Position numbers and translations under genes: made by a program. Source: CAZPBC01 sp964584775 (GTDB taxonomy: Bacteria; Chlamydiota; Chlamydiia; Chlamydiales; SLFE01). Taken from it: DNA of 29,073 nt. The stretch's first letter is position 1, and the number at the start of each line of letters is the position of its first letter. Below, piece by piece: positions 7,604 to 14,875 of this stretch. The stretch is taken from NCBI GenBank assembly GCA_964584775.1, contig CAZPBC010000021.1, forward strand, positions 1-29,073. Direction: 5' to 3'. The notes under the pieces are model-generated. The model saw only the letters and a list, made by a program, of their open reading frames with translations, was not told where the DNA came from and made no database searches.

Positions 7604-9522
7604 CAAGAGTGGATTTAAACAAGTTTATCTTTGTGGGTGCTGAGGAGCAGAAGAGAAGCTTTTTTACAGAGGCACAGGACTTGGGGTTGATCCATTTTGT
7701 GAATATTTCGGGGCAGGCTAAACGCTCTCTCCCTGAAGAGATACAAAAACTCATCGATGCCATCAAAGTTCTTCGTGGGCTGCCTGTAGTGAATCAAGAA
7801 GAGCCTGATGATTTCGCAAGAGCTCACGAGCTGGCTGATGAGATATTGAGCTCCCGAAGAGAGATTGACCATTTAGAAGAAGAGCAGAGAAAGCTGAAGC
7901 TTGAGATCGCTCGTATCCAACCCTTTGGTGAGTTTTCGCTTAAGGATCTCAATGAGCTTTCAGAAGAGTCGAGGCGCGTCTTTCAGTTTTACACCGCCAA
8001 GGCGGGGCGCTTTGATGAAGAGGAGATGCCGGAAGATCTGATCTACATCTCGTCTGACCACGGCTTAGAGTACTACTTGGGCATCCATACGGAGCGGAAG
8101 CAGTATGAGAAGCTGGTTGAAATGCAGTTTGAACACTCTCTTCAAGAGCTCAGAGAAATGAATGAAGCGGCTTTGAAAAGAAAAGAGCAGCTTGAGAAGG
8201 AATTGAAGCCACTACAAAAGTATAGCACGTTTCTTCATCATGCCCTTGTTCATTATCTCAATTTCTACCGCCTCGACATGAGTGAGGGTTTCACAAAAGA
8301 GTGCTTGGATGGAACGCTTTTCTCAATCTATGGATGGGTCCCTGCGAATCAACTCGAGAAAGTGAAGAGTCTTGCTGCTGAGCTTGGGATCTACATGGAG
8401 CAGATTGCCGTTGAAGAGGGAGATAGTCCTCCTACCTGCCTTCAGAATCAAGGGCTTTCAAGGGTCGGGGAGGATCTGGTTCATATCTACGATACCCCTT
8501 CTCATGAGGATAAAGACCCTTCCCTTTGGGTGTTTTCAGCCTTTACGCTCTTCTTTGCAATGATTGTCAATGATATGGGGTATGGGCTCATTTACCTGTC
8601 GATCCTCACTTTTATCTATTTTAAGTTCCGCCCTTTCCAAGGAATGGGAAAACGGATCATGAAGCTGGGCTTCATCTTGAGCTCGGCGTGCGTGATCTGG
8701 GGACTCTTCATGACACAGTTTTTTGGGATCGACGTGGCTCCGAACAACCCTCTGAAAAAAGTCTCCTTCCTGAACTGGCTTGCGGACAAAAAAGTGAGTT
8801 ATCACCTCGCCACCCAAGATGCGACTTATCAAGATTGGGTGCAGAAATACCCGGCCATATCGACTGCTAACACTAGTGAAGAGTTGATGCAGCAGGCGGA
8901 AGTGAAAAGAGGAGATGAGGTTGCCAATCCAGTGATGGATGTGGTGGTCCGAGCGATTTTTATGGAACTCGCGCTCATTATAGGTGTGATCCATATCATC
9001 CTTTCGATGCTCCGTTATCTCACGCGGAACTGGGCGAGTGTGGGTTGGATTCTAGTGATGATAGGAGCGTTTCTCTATTTCCCGCACTATCTCAATACGG
9101 TCACGGTTCTCAATTATGTTTTTGGTGTTCCGGGAACTTTTGGAGTGCAAGAGGGGCAGCAACTGATCGTGACAGGCCTGGTGCTTGCAGTGGTTCTTGC
9201 GGTCTTCCAGTACAGACTTTTAGGATTGGCCGAGGTGACAGTCTCGATCCAGATCCTTGCTGACGTGCTCTCTTACCTGCGTCTTTTTGCCCTTGGACTT
9301 GCCTCGGGAATCGTCAGTCAAACGATCAACTCCATTTACGGAGCAGTTCCTCTTCTCGTGGCGGTGTTGATCATGGTGCTAGCCCATGGGGTGAACTTGA
9401 GTTTGGGGATCATGAGTGGAGTCATTCACGGTCTCCGTTTGAATTTTTTAGAGTGGTACCACTACTCATTTGAAGGGGGAGGCGTGCCCTATGATCCCTT
9501 ACGCTATTATGATGTTGAATAG
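7600..9522 (+). CDS. atpI: V-type ATP synthase subunit I (a-subunit, stator of the membrane sector)
   Basis: A 640-residue protein with a cytosolic N-terminal half and a membrane C-terminal half. Residues about 1-310 are hydrophilic with coiled-coil stretches that would bind the peripheral stalks. From about residue 310 there are roughly seven to eight hydrophobic segments. The ADVLSYLRLFALGLASG segment carries R561, the arginine expected to face the ring carboxylate during ion transfer. The ending HGLRLNFLEWYHYSFEGGG is typical of the family. The ATG at 7600 overlaps the atpD stop by 4 bases. A 19-bp gap with a fresh ribosome site separates it from atpK, fitting a need for more copies of K. 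Confidence 0.97.
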   Translation: MTRVDLNKFIFVGAEEQKRSFFTEAQDLGLIHFVNISGQAKRSLPEEIQKLIDAIKVLRGLPVVNQEEPDDFARAHELADEILSSRREIDHLEEEQRKLKLEIARIQPFGEFSLKDLNELSEESRRVFQFYTAKAGRFDEEEMPEDLIYISSDHGLEYYLGIHTERKQYEKLVEMQFEHSLQELREMNEAALKRKEQLEKELKPLQKYSTFLHHALVHYLNFYRLDMSEGFTKECLDGTLFSIYGWVPANQLEKVKSLAAELGIYMEQIAVEEGDSPPTCLQNQGLSRVGEDLVHIYDTPSHEDKDPSLWVFSAFTLFFAMIVNDMGYGLIYLSILTFIYFKFRPFQGMGKRIMKLGFILSSACVIWGLFMTQFFGIDVAPNNPLKKVSFLNWLADKKVSYHLATQDATYQDWVQKYPAISTANTSEELMQQAEVKRGDEVANPVMDVVVRAIFMELALIIGVIHIILSMLRYLTRNWASVGWILVMIGAFLYFPHYLNTVTVLNYVFGVPGTFGVQEGQQLIVTGLVLAVVLAVFQYRLLGLAEVTVSIQILADVLSYLRLFALGLASGIVSQTINSIYGAVPLLVAVLIMVLAHGVNLSLGIMSGVIHGLRLNFLEWYHYSFEGGGVPYDPLRYYDVE

Positions 9523-9530
9523 ATCAAATT

Positions 9531-9541
9531 AAGGAGAAAAA
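9531..9541 (+). promoter_or_regulatory. Strong ribosome binding site of atpK
   Basis: AAGGAG at 9531-9536 lies 5 bases before the ATG. It is the best Shine-Dalgarno match in the operon, where the other downstream genes use overlapping start/stop codons. This fits the multi-copy ring subunit being made in excess. Confidence 0.7.
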
Positions 9542-9964
9542 ATGGATATTGGAATGTTTGGACCAGCCCTTGCTCTTGGTCTCAGTGCGATCGGAAGCGC
9601 CGTAGGGTGTGGTATTGCAGGGATGGCTTCACATGCGGTCATGAGTCGTGTTGAGGAAGGTCACGGAAAGTATATCGCTCTTTCAGCGATGCCCTCTTCA
9701 CAGGTCATTTACGGCTTCGTATTGATGCTTTTGATGCGTAACGCCATGGATGCCGGAACCCTTTCACAAGCTTCAGCTTTAGGGATTGGGATTGGTTCGG
9801 GAACAGCGATTCTCTTCTCTGCGATTTTTCAGGGGAAGGTCTGCGCGACAGGAATCCAAGCATCCGCAAAGCAGCCCGCGATCTATGGTAAGTGTATTGC
9901 CTCGATCGGGATCATCGAGTCGTTCGCTCTTTTTGCGTTCGTTTTTGCGATTTTGTTGATGTAA
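9542..9964 (+). CDS. atpK: V-type ATP synthase subunit K (membrane ring proteolipid)
   Basis: A 140-residue proteolipid, the double-hairpin ring subunit that carries ions across the membrane. Four hydrophobic helices are visible. The second starts with PSSQVIYGF (S53, Q54), and the fourth carries the single membrane carboxylate E126 within GIIESFALFAFVFAIL. Only the second hairpin has an ion-binding glutamate; the matching position of the first hairpin lacks one, as in other V-type K subunits. The SQ pair sits where E. hirae NtpK has TQ among its sodium ligands, so sodium coupling is possible. The next gene, fumC, starts 16 bp later with no terminator between. Confidence 0.95.
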   Translation: MDIGMFGPALALGLSAIGSAVGCGIAGMASHAVMSRVEEGHGKYIALSAMPSSQVIYGFVLMLLMRNAMDAGTLSQASALGIGIGSGTAILFSAIFQGKVCATGIQASAKQPAIYGKCIASIGIIESFALFAFVFAILLM

Positions 9965-9980
9965 AGCTTGGATCTAAAGC

Positions 9981-11363
9981 ATGGATACTCGGACGGAAAC
10001 AGACTCACTCGGTGAAGTTCAAGTTCCTCAAGACAAACTCTGGGGAGCGCAGACGGCCCGTAGTCTCTCCAATTTTTCAATTGGGGAGGAGAAGATGCCT
10101 CTCAAGGTGATCCATGCTCTTGTCTTGATTAAAAAAGCCTCTGCGATCACCAATGCCAAGCTGGGTGTACTATCCGAAGAAAAAAAAGAGTGGATCATCG
10201 ATGCAGCAAATGAAATTCTTTTTGGAAAGCACGATGATCAGTTTCCTCTGAGTCTTTGGCAGACAGGATCGGGCACTCAAAGCAATATGAACGTGAATGA
10301 GGTGATTGCAAACCTGGTGGCTCAAAAAGAGGGCATGCCTCTCGGTAAGAAGGCACCTCTCCATCCGAACGATGACGTCAACTGCTCTCAATCTTCGAAC
10401 GATACCTTTCCTTCGGCAATGCATTTGGCCGCGTCTCAGGAAGTGGTGGATCGGCTTCTGCCTTCGCTAAGAAGTTTTTCAGCTGAACTCCAGAGAAAGA
10501 GTGCAGAGTGGATGGATGTCATCAAAGTGGGTCGCACCCACATGATGGACGCCGCTCCGTTGCGACTGGGGCAGGAGTTTTCAGGATACCACTCTCAAAT
10601 GGAGCAGGTGCTGGTGAACCTAGAGAACGGGGCAGAGGAGCTTTATGCTCTGGCCCTCGGTGGAACCGCTGTGGGGACAGGACTCAATGCTCCGAAGGGC
10701 TTTGCAGAGGGGGTTGCAAACGAAATCGCCGAGATCACGGGCCGCCCTTTCAAGACAGCTACAAACAAATTTTCGGCTCTAGCTGCTAATGATGCGTTAG
10801 TGAGCCTCAGCGGCATTTTAAAGCGGCTTGCGGGTGCTCTGATGAAGATGGCGAACGACATTCGCCTAATGGCTTCGGGGCCTCGTGCTGGCTTTGCGGA
10901 GCTCTTTTTGCCAGAAAATGAGCCTGGATCTTCGATTATGCCTGGAAAAGTCAATCCCACTCAGGTAGAGGCGCTCACGATGGTCGCTGTACAGGTCATG
11001 GGCAACGACGTCTCTTTAGGGATCGCCGGTTCACAAGGAAATTTCGAACTCAATGTCTATCGCCCGCTCATCATCTACAATTTTTTACAGTCAGTGCGTC
11101 TTTTATCTGACGGGATGGATCAGTTTAGAGAGAAGTGCTTAGAGGGCATCCGTCCCAACCGAGAGAAGATCGAAAGAGATCTCGAACACTCTCTGATGCT
11201 TGCCACTGCGCTCAACCGAGTCATAGGATACGACAAAGCGAGCAAAATTGTCCGCCTTGCCCATGAAAAGGGGGTCTCCCTGAAAGAGGCAGCTATGGAA
11301 CTCAAACTCCTAACAGAAAAAGAGTTTGATGAAATTGTCGATCCTGCCAAAATGGTTGAATGA
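9981..11363 (+). CDS. fumC: Fumarate hydratase, class II
   Basis: A 460-residue iron-independent fumarase that interconverts fumarate and malate in the TCA cycle as a homotetramer. Family motifs are in order: TGSGTQSNMNVNEVIAN (from about residue 95), SSNDTFPSAMH, GRTHMMDA with the catalytic H187, and the signature GSSIMPGKVNPTQ with the catalytic loop serine near 317-318. The length is nearly identical to E. coli FumC. The start ATG at 9981 has only a weak GGA upstream and lies 16 bp after atpK, so it probably shares the ATPase transcript. Its stop overlaps the lipoprotein gene as ATGA. Confidence 0.97.
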   Translation: MDTRTETDSLGEVQVPQDKLWGAQTARSLSNFSIGEEKMPLKVIHALVLIKKASAITNAKLGVLSEEKKEWIIDAANEILFGKHDDQFPLSLWQTGSGTQSNMNVNEVIANLVAQKEGMPLGKKAPLHPNDDVNCSQSSNDTFPSAMHLAASQEVVDRLLPSLRSFSAELQRKSAEWMDVIKVGRTHMMDAAPLRLGQEFSGYHSQMEQVLVNLENGAEELYALALGGTAVGTGLNAPKGFAEGVANEIAEITGRPFKTATNKFSALAANDALVSLSGILKRLAGALMKMANDIRLMASGPRAGFAELFLPENEPGSSIMPGKVNPTQVEALTMVAVQVMGNDVSLGIAGSQGNFELNVYRPLIIYNFLQSVRLLSDGMDQFREKCLEGIRPNREKIERDLEHSLMLATALNRVIGYDKASKIVRLAHEKGVSLKEAAMELKLLTEKEFDEIVDPAKMVE

Positions 11364-11896
11364 GGATTCTTCCAGCGTTTTTTCTACTCCTAATCTTAAC
11401 CTCCTGTTACCCAGAGAAGCTGCACGTCGAAAAGCAGTACATGCGCCGCGATCGTTACGCAAGCGTTTACGTGGGTACACCAGATCCTAAAAAATACTGT
11501 CCCAGTCTTGGAGAGAGGCTTCTCATCCGTTGGAGACTGAGAGAGGAGTTCAAGTGTCAAGCTCCGATCTCCATCCGCCTGAAGCTCGTTCTGAGAAACT
11601 ATGAGACAGTAGAGAAGGTCTTTCCCGTCCCCTGTGCGCGTGGGCAGCTGCTTTACTATTTGATGGATGAAGACTACGACTGCACGGGCGGAATCATGGC
11701 GTATTATGCCACTTTAGAAGGTGAGTGCGGCGTGATTGCAGAGCAGTGTCACCAGCTCTGGACGAGTCTGATTCTTTTTGATGACGAGCCGGCGACACCC
11801 TACTGGGATCCCGAGCCTGAGCGTATCTATTATGAACCGATGAACGATGCCATTCCTTGGCATGAAGAAGCTGTTGAATCGACGGAGTTGCCATGA
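11360..11896 (+). CDS. Putative lipoprotein of unknown function
   Basis: A 178-residue protein. The N-terminus MRILPAFFLLLILTSC is a textbook lipoprotein signal with the acylated cysteine at C16. The mature part has six further cysteines (for example in KYCPSLG, FKCQAP, PCARG and DYDCTGG). That could support disulfides in the periplasm or outer envelope, a common trait of chlamydial envelope proteins. The C-terminal 40 residues are acidic and proline-rich. It overlaps fumC by 4 bases at its start and rlmB by 4 bases at its end, so it is co-translated with housekeeping genes. No family recognised. Confidence 0.8.
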   Translation: MRILPAFFLLLILTSCYPEKLHVEKQYMRRDRYASVYVGTPDPKKYCPSLGERLLIRWRLREEFKCQAPISIRLKLVLRNYETVEKVFPVPCARGQLLYYLMDEDYDCTGGIMAYYATLEGECGVIAEQCHQLWTSLILFDDEPATPYWDPEPERIYYEPMNDAIPWHEEAVESTELP

Positions 11897-12630
11897 AGCG
11901 TCACCTTGCGAGACCCGGAACACGATGGATCATGGGAAAGAATCCCATAAAAGAGCTACTGACGGTCGATCCTGGGCGGATTAAGCGTGTCTACACGTCA
12001 AAGGCCCACGACAAAGAGCCGATCTTTGACGAGCTCGAGGCAGCGGGGATCGAGGTTGTCTTTGTACACCGTGATGAGCTGTCCAACCGTGTAGAGAGTG
12101 ACTCTCATCAAGGTTTCGTGGCCCATGTGAAAGAGCCAAAACCGGTCCAACTAAAGGAGTTTTTAAAAGAGGAGCGTGAAGCTTCTCGTGTCCTCCTTGT
12201 CGACTCGATTTTCGATCCCCATAATTTAGGTGCGATCCTCAGAGCGGCGGAGTGTTTTGATGTCGATGCGTTGATTACTTCTAAAAACCGTGGGGTGGGG
12301 ATCACTCCCTCTGTGACTAAGTCAAGTGCAGGGGCCTCAGAACTTGTTACGACGATCACCGTCTCTAACCTTGCAGAAAGTGTCCAGCGTCTTCAGGATG
12401 AGGGATACACTGTCGTGACTGCGGAGGTCGGGGAGGGGGCTGTCTCTCTGTATGATTACAGCTTTCCAGAAAAGTGCGCATTGGTCATGGGGTCGGAAGG
12501 AAAAGGGGTGCAAAAGTTGATCTCGAAAAGAGCGGATCAGAAGCTCTATATTCCGATGCTCGGACAGATTGACTCACTCAATGTTTCACAGGCAGTAGCT
12601 GTGATCCTTTCTCACTGGAGAAAGGCGTAG
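11893..12630 (+). CDS. rlmB: SpoU-family 2'-O-methyltransferase, RlmB type
   Basis: A 245-residue SPOUT-class enzyme that most likely methylates the ribose of a guanosine in 23S rRNA (G2251 in E. coli numbering). The N-terminal about 80 residues form the L30e-like RNA-binding domain (MGKNPIKELLT to SHQGFVAHV). The knotted catalytic domain shows motif 1 DPHNLGAILRAAECF (109-122), motif 2 ALVMGSEGKGV (196-206) and motif 3 IPMLGQIDSLNVSQAVAVIL (220-239). The ATG at 11893 overlaps the lipoprotein stop; an internal ATG at 11932 (MGKNPIKE) is an alternative. The last 45 bases overlap the end of the convergent DAHP synthase gene. A related tRNA target cannot be excluded. Confidence 0.9.
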   Translation: MKRHLARPGTRWIMGKNPIKELLTVDPGRIKRVYTSKAHDKEPIFDELEAAGIEVVFVHRDELSNRVESDSHQGFVAHVKEPKPVQLKEFLKEEREASRVLLVDSIFDPHNLGAILRAAECFDVDALITSKNRGVGITPSVTKSSAGASELVTTITVSNLAESVQRLQDEGYTVVTAEVGEGAVSLYDYSFPEKCALVMGSEGKGVQKLISKRADQKLYIPMLGQIDSLNVSQAVAVILSHWRKA

Positions 12631-13659
12631 TGTTTCTGCCGCGCTGAGCAAAATTTGTTCTGTTTCTGCCCATGAAAGGCAAGGATCTGTAATCGACTGT
12701 CCGTAATTGAGCTGTGCGTGGGAGAGTTTTTGGCTGCCCCCTTCTAGATGGCTTTCCATCATCACACCGACAATTGGATGGTTCTCTTCGATGACATGTT
12801 GAAGAGCGCTTCTCAAAACCTTTTCTTGGTTTAGAGGATTCTTGCGCGAATTCCCGTGGGAGCAGTCAATGACTAACCGGTCTCGGAGCTGATGTTCTTT
12901 TAGAAGCTTTCTAGCCTCTTCAATCGACTTTTCATCATAGTTGCTGCTTTCGATGCTGCCCCTCAGAACAAGAACGGTGTTGGGGTTGCCACGAGTGGTG
13001 CAGCCTTTGATCAAACCCTCTTCACTGACAAAAAGGTGTGCTTGAGGATGGGCTGCCGCTTTCATCGACTCAACAGAGAGGCGTACATTGCCATCAACAG
13101 GGTTTTTGAAGGTCATCGGAAAGTCAAGGTGTGAGGCCATCTGGCGGTGTGTTTGCGAAGTCGAAGTCCTCGCACCAATCGATCCCATTGAGACAAGGTC
13201 GGAGTAGTAGGCATAGGTTAACGGGTCTAGAAACTCTGTACTAAAAGGAACACCCATTTGTTGGATTTGAAGCATCAGCTCACGGCAGAGGTGGATGCCT
13301 TGTCGAATTTCGTGGCTTTCATTCAGATGGGGATCGTAGAGCATGCCCTTCCATCCGAGGGAGCTTCTCGGCTTCTCACAGTAGACGCGCATGACCAGGA
13401 AAAGCTCTTCTGAAACTTCCTCCTGAAGATCTCTCAATCGGCTCGCAAACTCAAGGGCGGCTGTGGTATCATGTATCGAGCAGGGACCTACAATGACGAG
13501 AAGTCGGGGATCTTGTTGGTCTAGGATTTGAGCAATAGTTTGGCGTTGTTGTAGAATCTGTGCCTGAAGAGGATCAGAGAGGGCGATGAGTCGCTTGAGC
13601 TCTGCCGGGGTCGGGAGCTGAAACTCGGTTTCGTCTGTAGCTGTGTCATTGATCTTCAT
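12586..13659 (-). CDS. aroG: 3-deoxy-7-phosphoheptulonate (DAHP) synthase, class I
   Basis: A 357-residue enzyme for the first step of the shikimate pathway, condensing phosphoenolpyruvate and erythrose 4-phosphate. It matches the E. coli AroF/G/H type: VIVGPCSIHD with metal ligand C60, RVYCEKPRSSLGWKG, ARTSTSQTHRQMAS, FKNPVDGNVRL, VIDCSHGNS with H267, MMESHLEGGSQ with E302, and ITDPCLSW with D326. All four metal-binding residues are present, so it should be active. GAGG lies 5 bases before the ATG at 13659. The final 14 codons and stop are read antiparallel to the end of rlmB. The N-terminal 30 residues, where feedback regulation acts in relatives, are present but too diverged to predict the effector. 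Confidence 0.95.
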   Translation of the reverse strand: MKINDTATDETEFQLPTPAELKRLIALSDPLQAQILQQRQTIAQILDQQDPRLLVIVGPCSIHDTTAALEFASRLRDLQEEVSEELFLVMRVYCEKPRSSLGWKGMLYDPHLNESHEIRQGIHLCRELMLQIQQMGVPFSTEFLDPLTYAYYSDLVSMGSIGARTSTSQTHRQMASHLDFPMTFKNPVDGNVRLSVESMKAAAHPQAHLFVSEEGLIKGCTTRGNPNTVLVLRGSIESSNYDEKSIEEARKLLKEHQLRDRLVIDCSHGNSRKNPLNQEKVLRSALQHVIEENHPIVGVMMESHLEGGSQKLSHAQLNYGQSITDPCLSWAETEQILLSAAETLRLSPVRKDHSYCL

Positions 13660-13670
13660 GTAATCCTCGA

Positions 13671-13700
13671 GTCATATCATGGGTTGGGGGTTTCAATCAA
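13671..13700 (-). promoter_or_regulatory. Candidate promoter of the DAHP synthase gene
   Basis: On the minus strand, TTGATT (plus positions 13700-13695) and TATGAC (13676-13671) are 18 bases apart, about 12 bases before the start codon. The implied leader is very short. The element overlaps the spacer that must also serve the divergent gene at 13715. Confidence 0.35.
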
Positions 13701-13714
13701 GTATTAGGAAGTGA

Positions 13715-14839
13715 ATGAGTGTGAAGGACAAGTCGACATTTTTAAGCCATGTCATGAGGGGCCTCCCGGACTATGAAGAGCACCCCTGGAGTGGGGTTTC
13801 TGCACCCTGCTGCGGACGACGTATTCTATGGATAGATAGACTTGATGACCAGGCGCTTTCGATTGAGTTTATAGAGCGTTTCCACGCATTGGGGTATAAC
13901 CGGCTTGCCTTGGGACCTGTCGCGAATTTAGATGAGTCGCTTCTATCGAAACTAGAGCTACTGAAGTCTAAGGAGATGGAGCCCCTTTTGTTCCTCCAAG
14001 CTCCTGCCTTTGACTCAAGCCCTGCGGACCCAAGCGTGAAGGGTAAAATCAGAGAGTTCCTGGAACCATTTCAAGGTTTAGGGGTGGAGCTCGTCTATTT
14101 TTCTCAGCTGGAAAGTCCAGGTTACCGGGCAGGGCCACACGCTGAACCTCTCTCTCTATTCGAGTTGGCTCTTGAGGAGATCGATTCTATCGGCCCAGTT
14201 TCTCTCGGCCTAACTCAGAGTGTAAGCCCGGTAGTGGTTGAACAACTCTGCTTGAGGGCTGAGACAAGAGAGCCGCTCTTTTTCTATGGGAGCTCCCCAC
14301 TTGTGAAGGAGTTAGGGCGGAAGATGGTTCCTGAAGCATGGGACTCTCTCATGCCTGCATTCGAGACCCTTTCCTTACTCGATTTGGAAGTCTGGAGCGA
14401 GGCGTTTTTCCAACGTGCAAAGAAAGTTGGTGGCGTTGTCGTTTCTGTTGAAGAGCTTCCTGACGAGGGAAGCTTGGCCCATCTCTTTCATTTTCTTTTG
14501 AGTGCGCTCTGTTGGAAGCCCGCACCTCTCTCCTCTCACTACGAACTTTGGTGCTCACTCTACCAGCCCACATGGGGTGAGAAGGAGTGGAAACTCTTAA
14601 AAAGAGGGGCGCAGTTACGTGAGCAGGTTGAAGTCCTGAAGAAACGTTCAGGTCAAGTGTATTCAGCCCACAGTGAGCAGTTAAATAGGGTTTTCACCGG
14701 GATGGAAGAGCTGCTAGATCAAGGAAGGGAAACGTCTTTAGAGAAGGACCTCATCGAGTTGAAAAAAAAGCTTTCCGAAGAGCTAAAAAGGCAAGGATAC
14801 TCTCTTAACCCTTCTGCGAGAGTTTCTTTCAAGCCTTGA
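13715..14839 (+). CDS. Conserved hypothetical protein
   Basis: A 374-residue soluble protein with no signal peptide or membrane segment. The N-terminal two thirds alternate short hydrophobic strands and helices (RILWIDRLDDQAL, RLALGPVANLD, PLLFLQAPAF, ELVYFSQLE, PVSLGLTQSV). This pattern resembles a TIM-barrel-like or Rossmann-like alpha/beta fold, but no catalytic signature is visible. Residues about 300-374 are lysine- and glutamate-rich helices (LLKRGAQLREQVEVLKKRSG), probably a coiled coil. The ATG at 13715 has AGGA 5 bases upstream. It is divergent from DAHP synthase and followed by a separately promoted transporter gene. I cannot assign a function. Confidence 0.8.
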   Translation: MSVKDKSTFLSHVMRGLPDYEEHPWSGVSAPCCGRRILWIDRLDDQALSIEFIERFHALGYNRLALGPVANLDESLLSKLELLKSKEMEPLLFLQAPAFDSSPADPSVKGKIREFLEPFQGLGVELVYFSQLESPGYRAGPHAEPLSLFELALEEIDSIGPVSLGLTQSVSPVVVEQLCLRAETREPLFFYGSSPLVKELGRKMVPEAWDSLMPAFETLSLLDLEVWSEAFFQRAKKVGGVVVSVEELPDEGSLAHLFHFLLSALCWKPAPLSSHYELWCSLYQPTWGEKEWKLLKRGAQLREQVEVLKKRSGQVYSAHSEQLNRVFTGMEELLDQGRETSLEKDLIELKKKLSEELKRQGYSLNPSARVSFKP

Positions 14840-14864
14840 AGCTAATCTAATTTCAGGGTATAAG
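14836..14864 (+). promoter_or_regulatory. Promoter of the AGCS symporter gene (short-leader)
   Basis: TTGAAG (14836-14841) and TATAAG (14859-14864) are separated by exactly 17 bases. The expected transcription start is near 14871, only about 5 bases before the ATG at 14876. There is no Shine-Dalgarno sequence at a usable distance, which agrees with a leaderless or nearly leaderless message. Confidence 0.5.
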
Positions 14865-14875
14865 CTCCTCACGTA

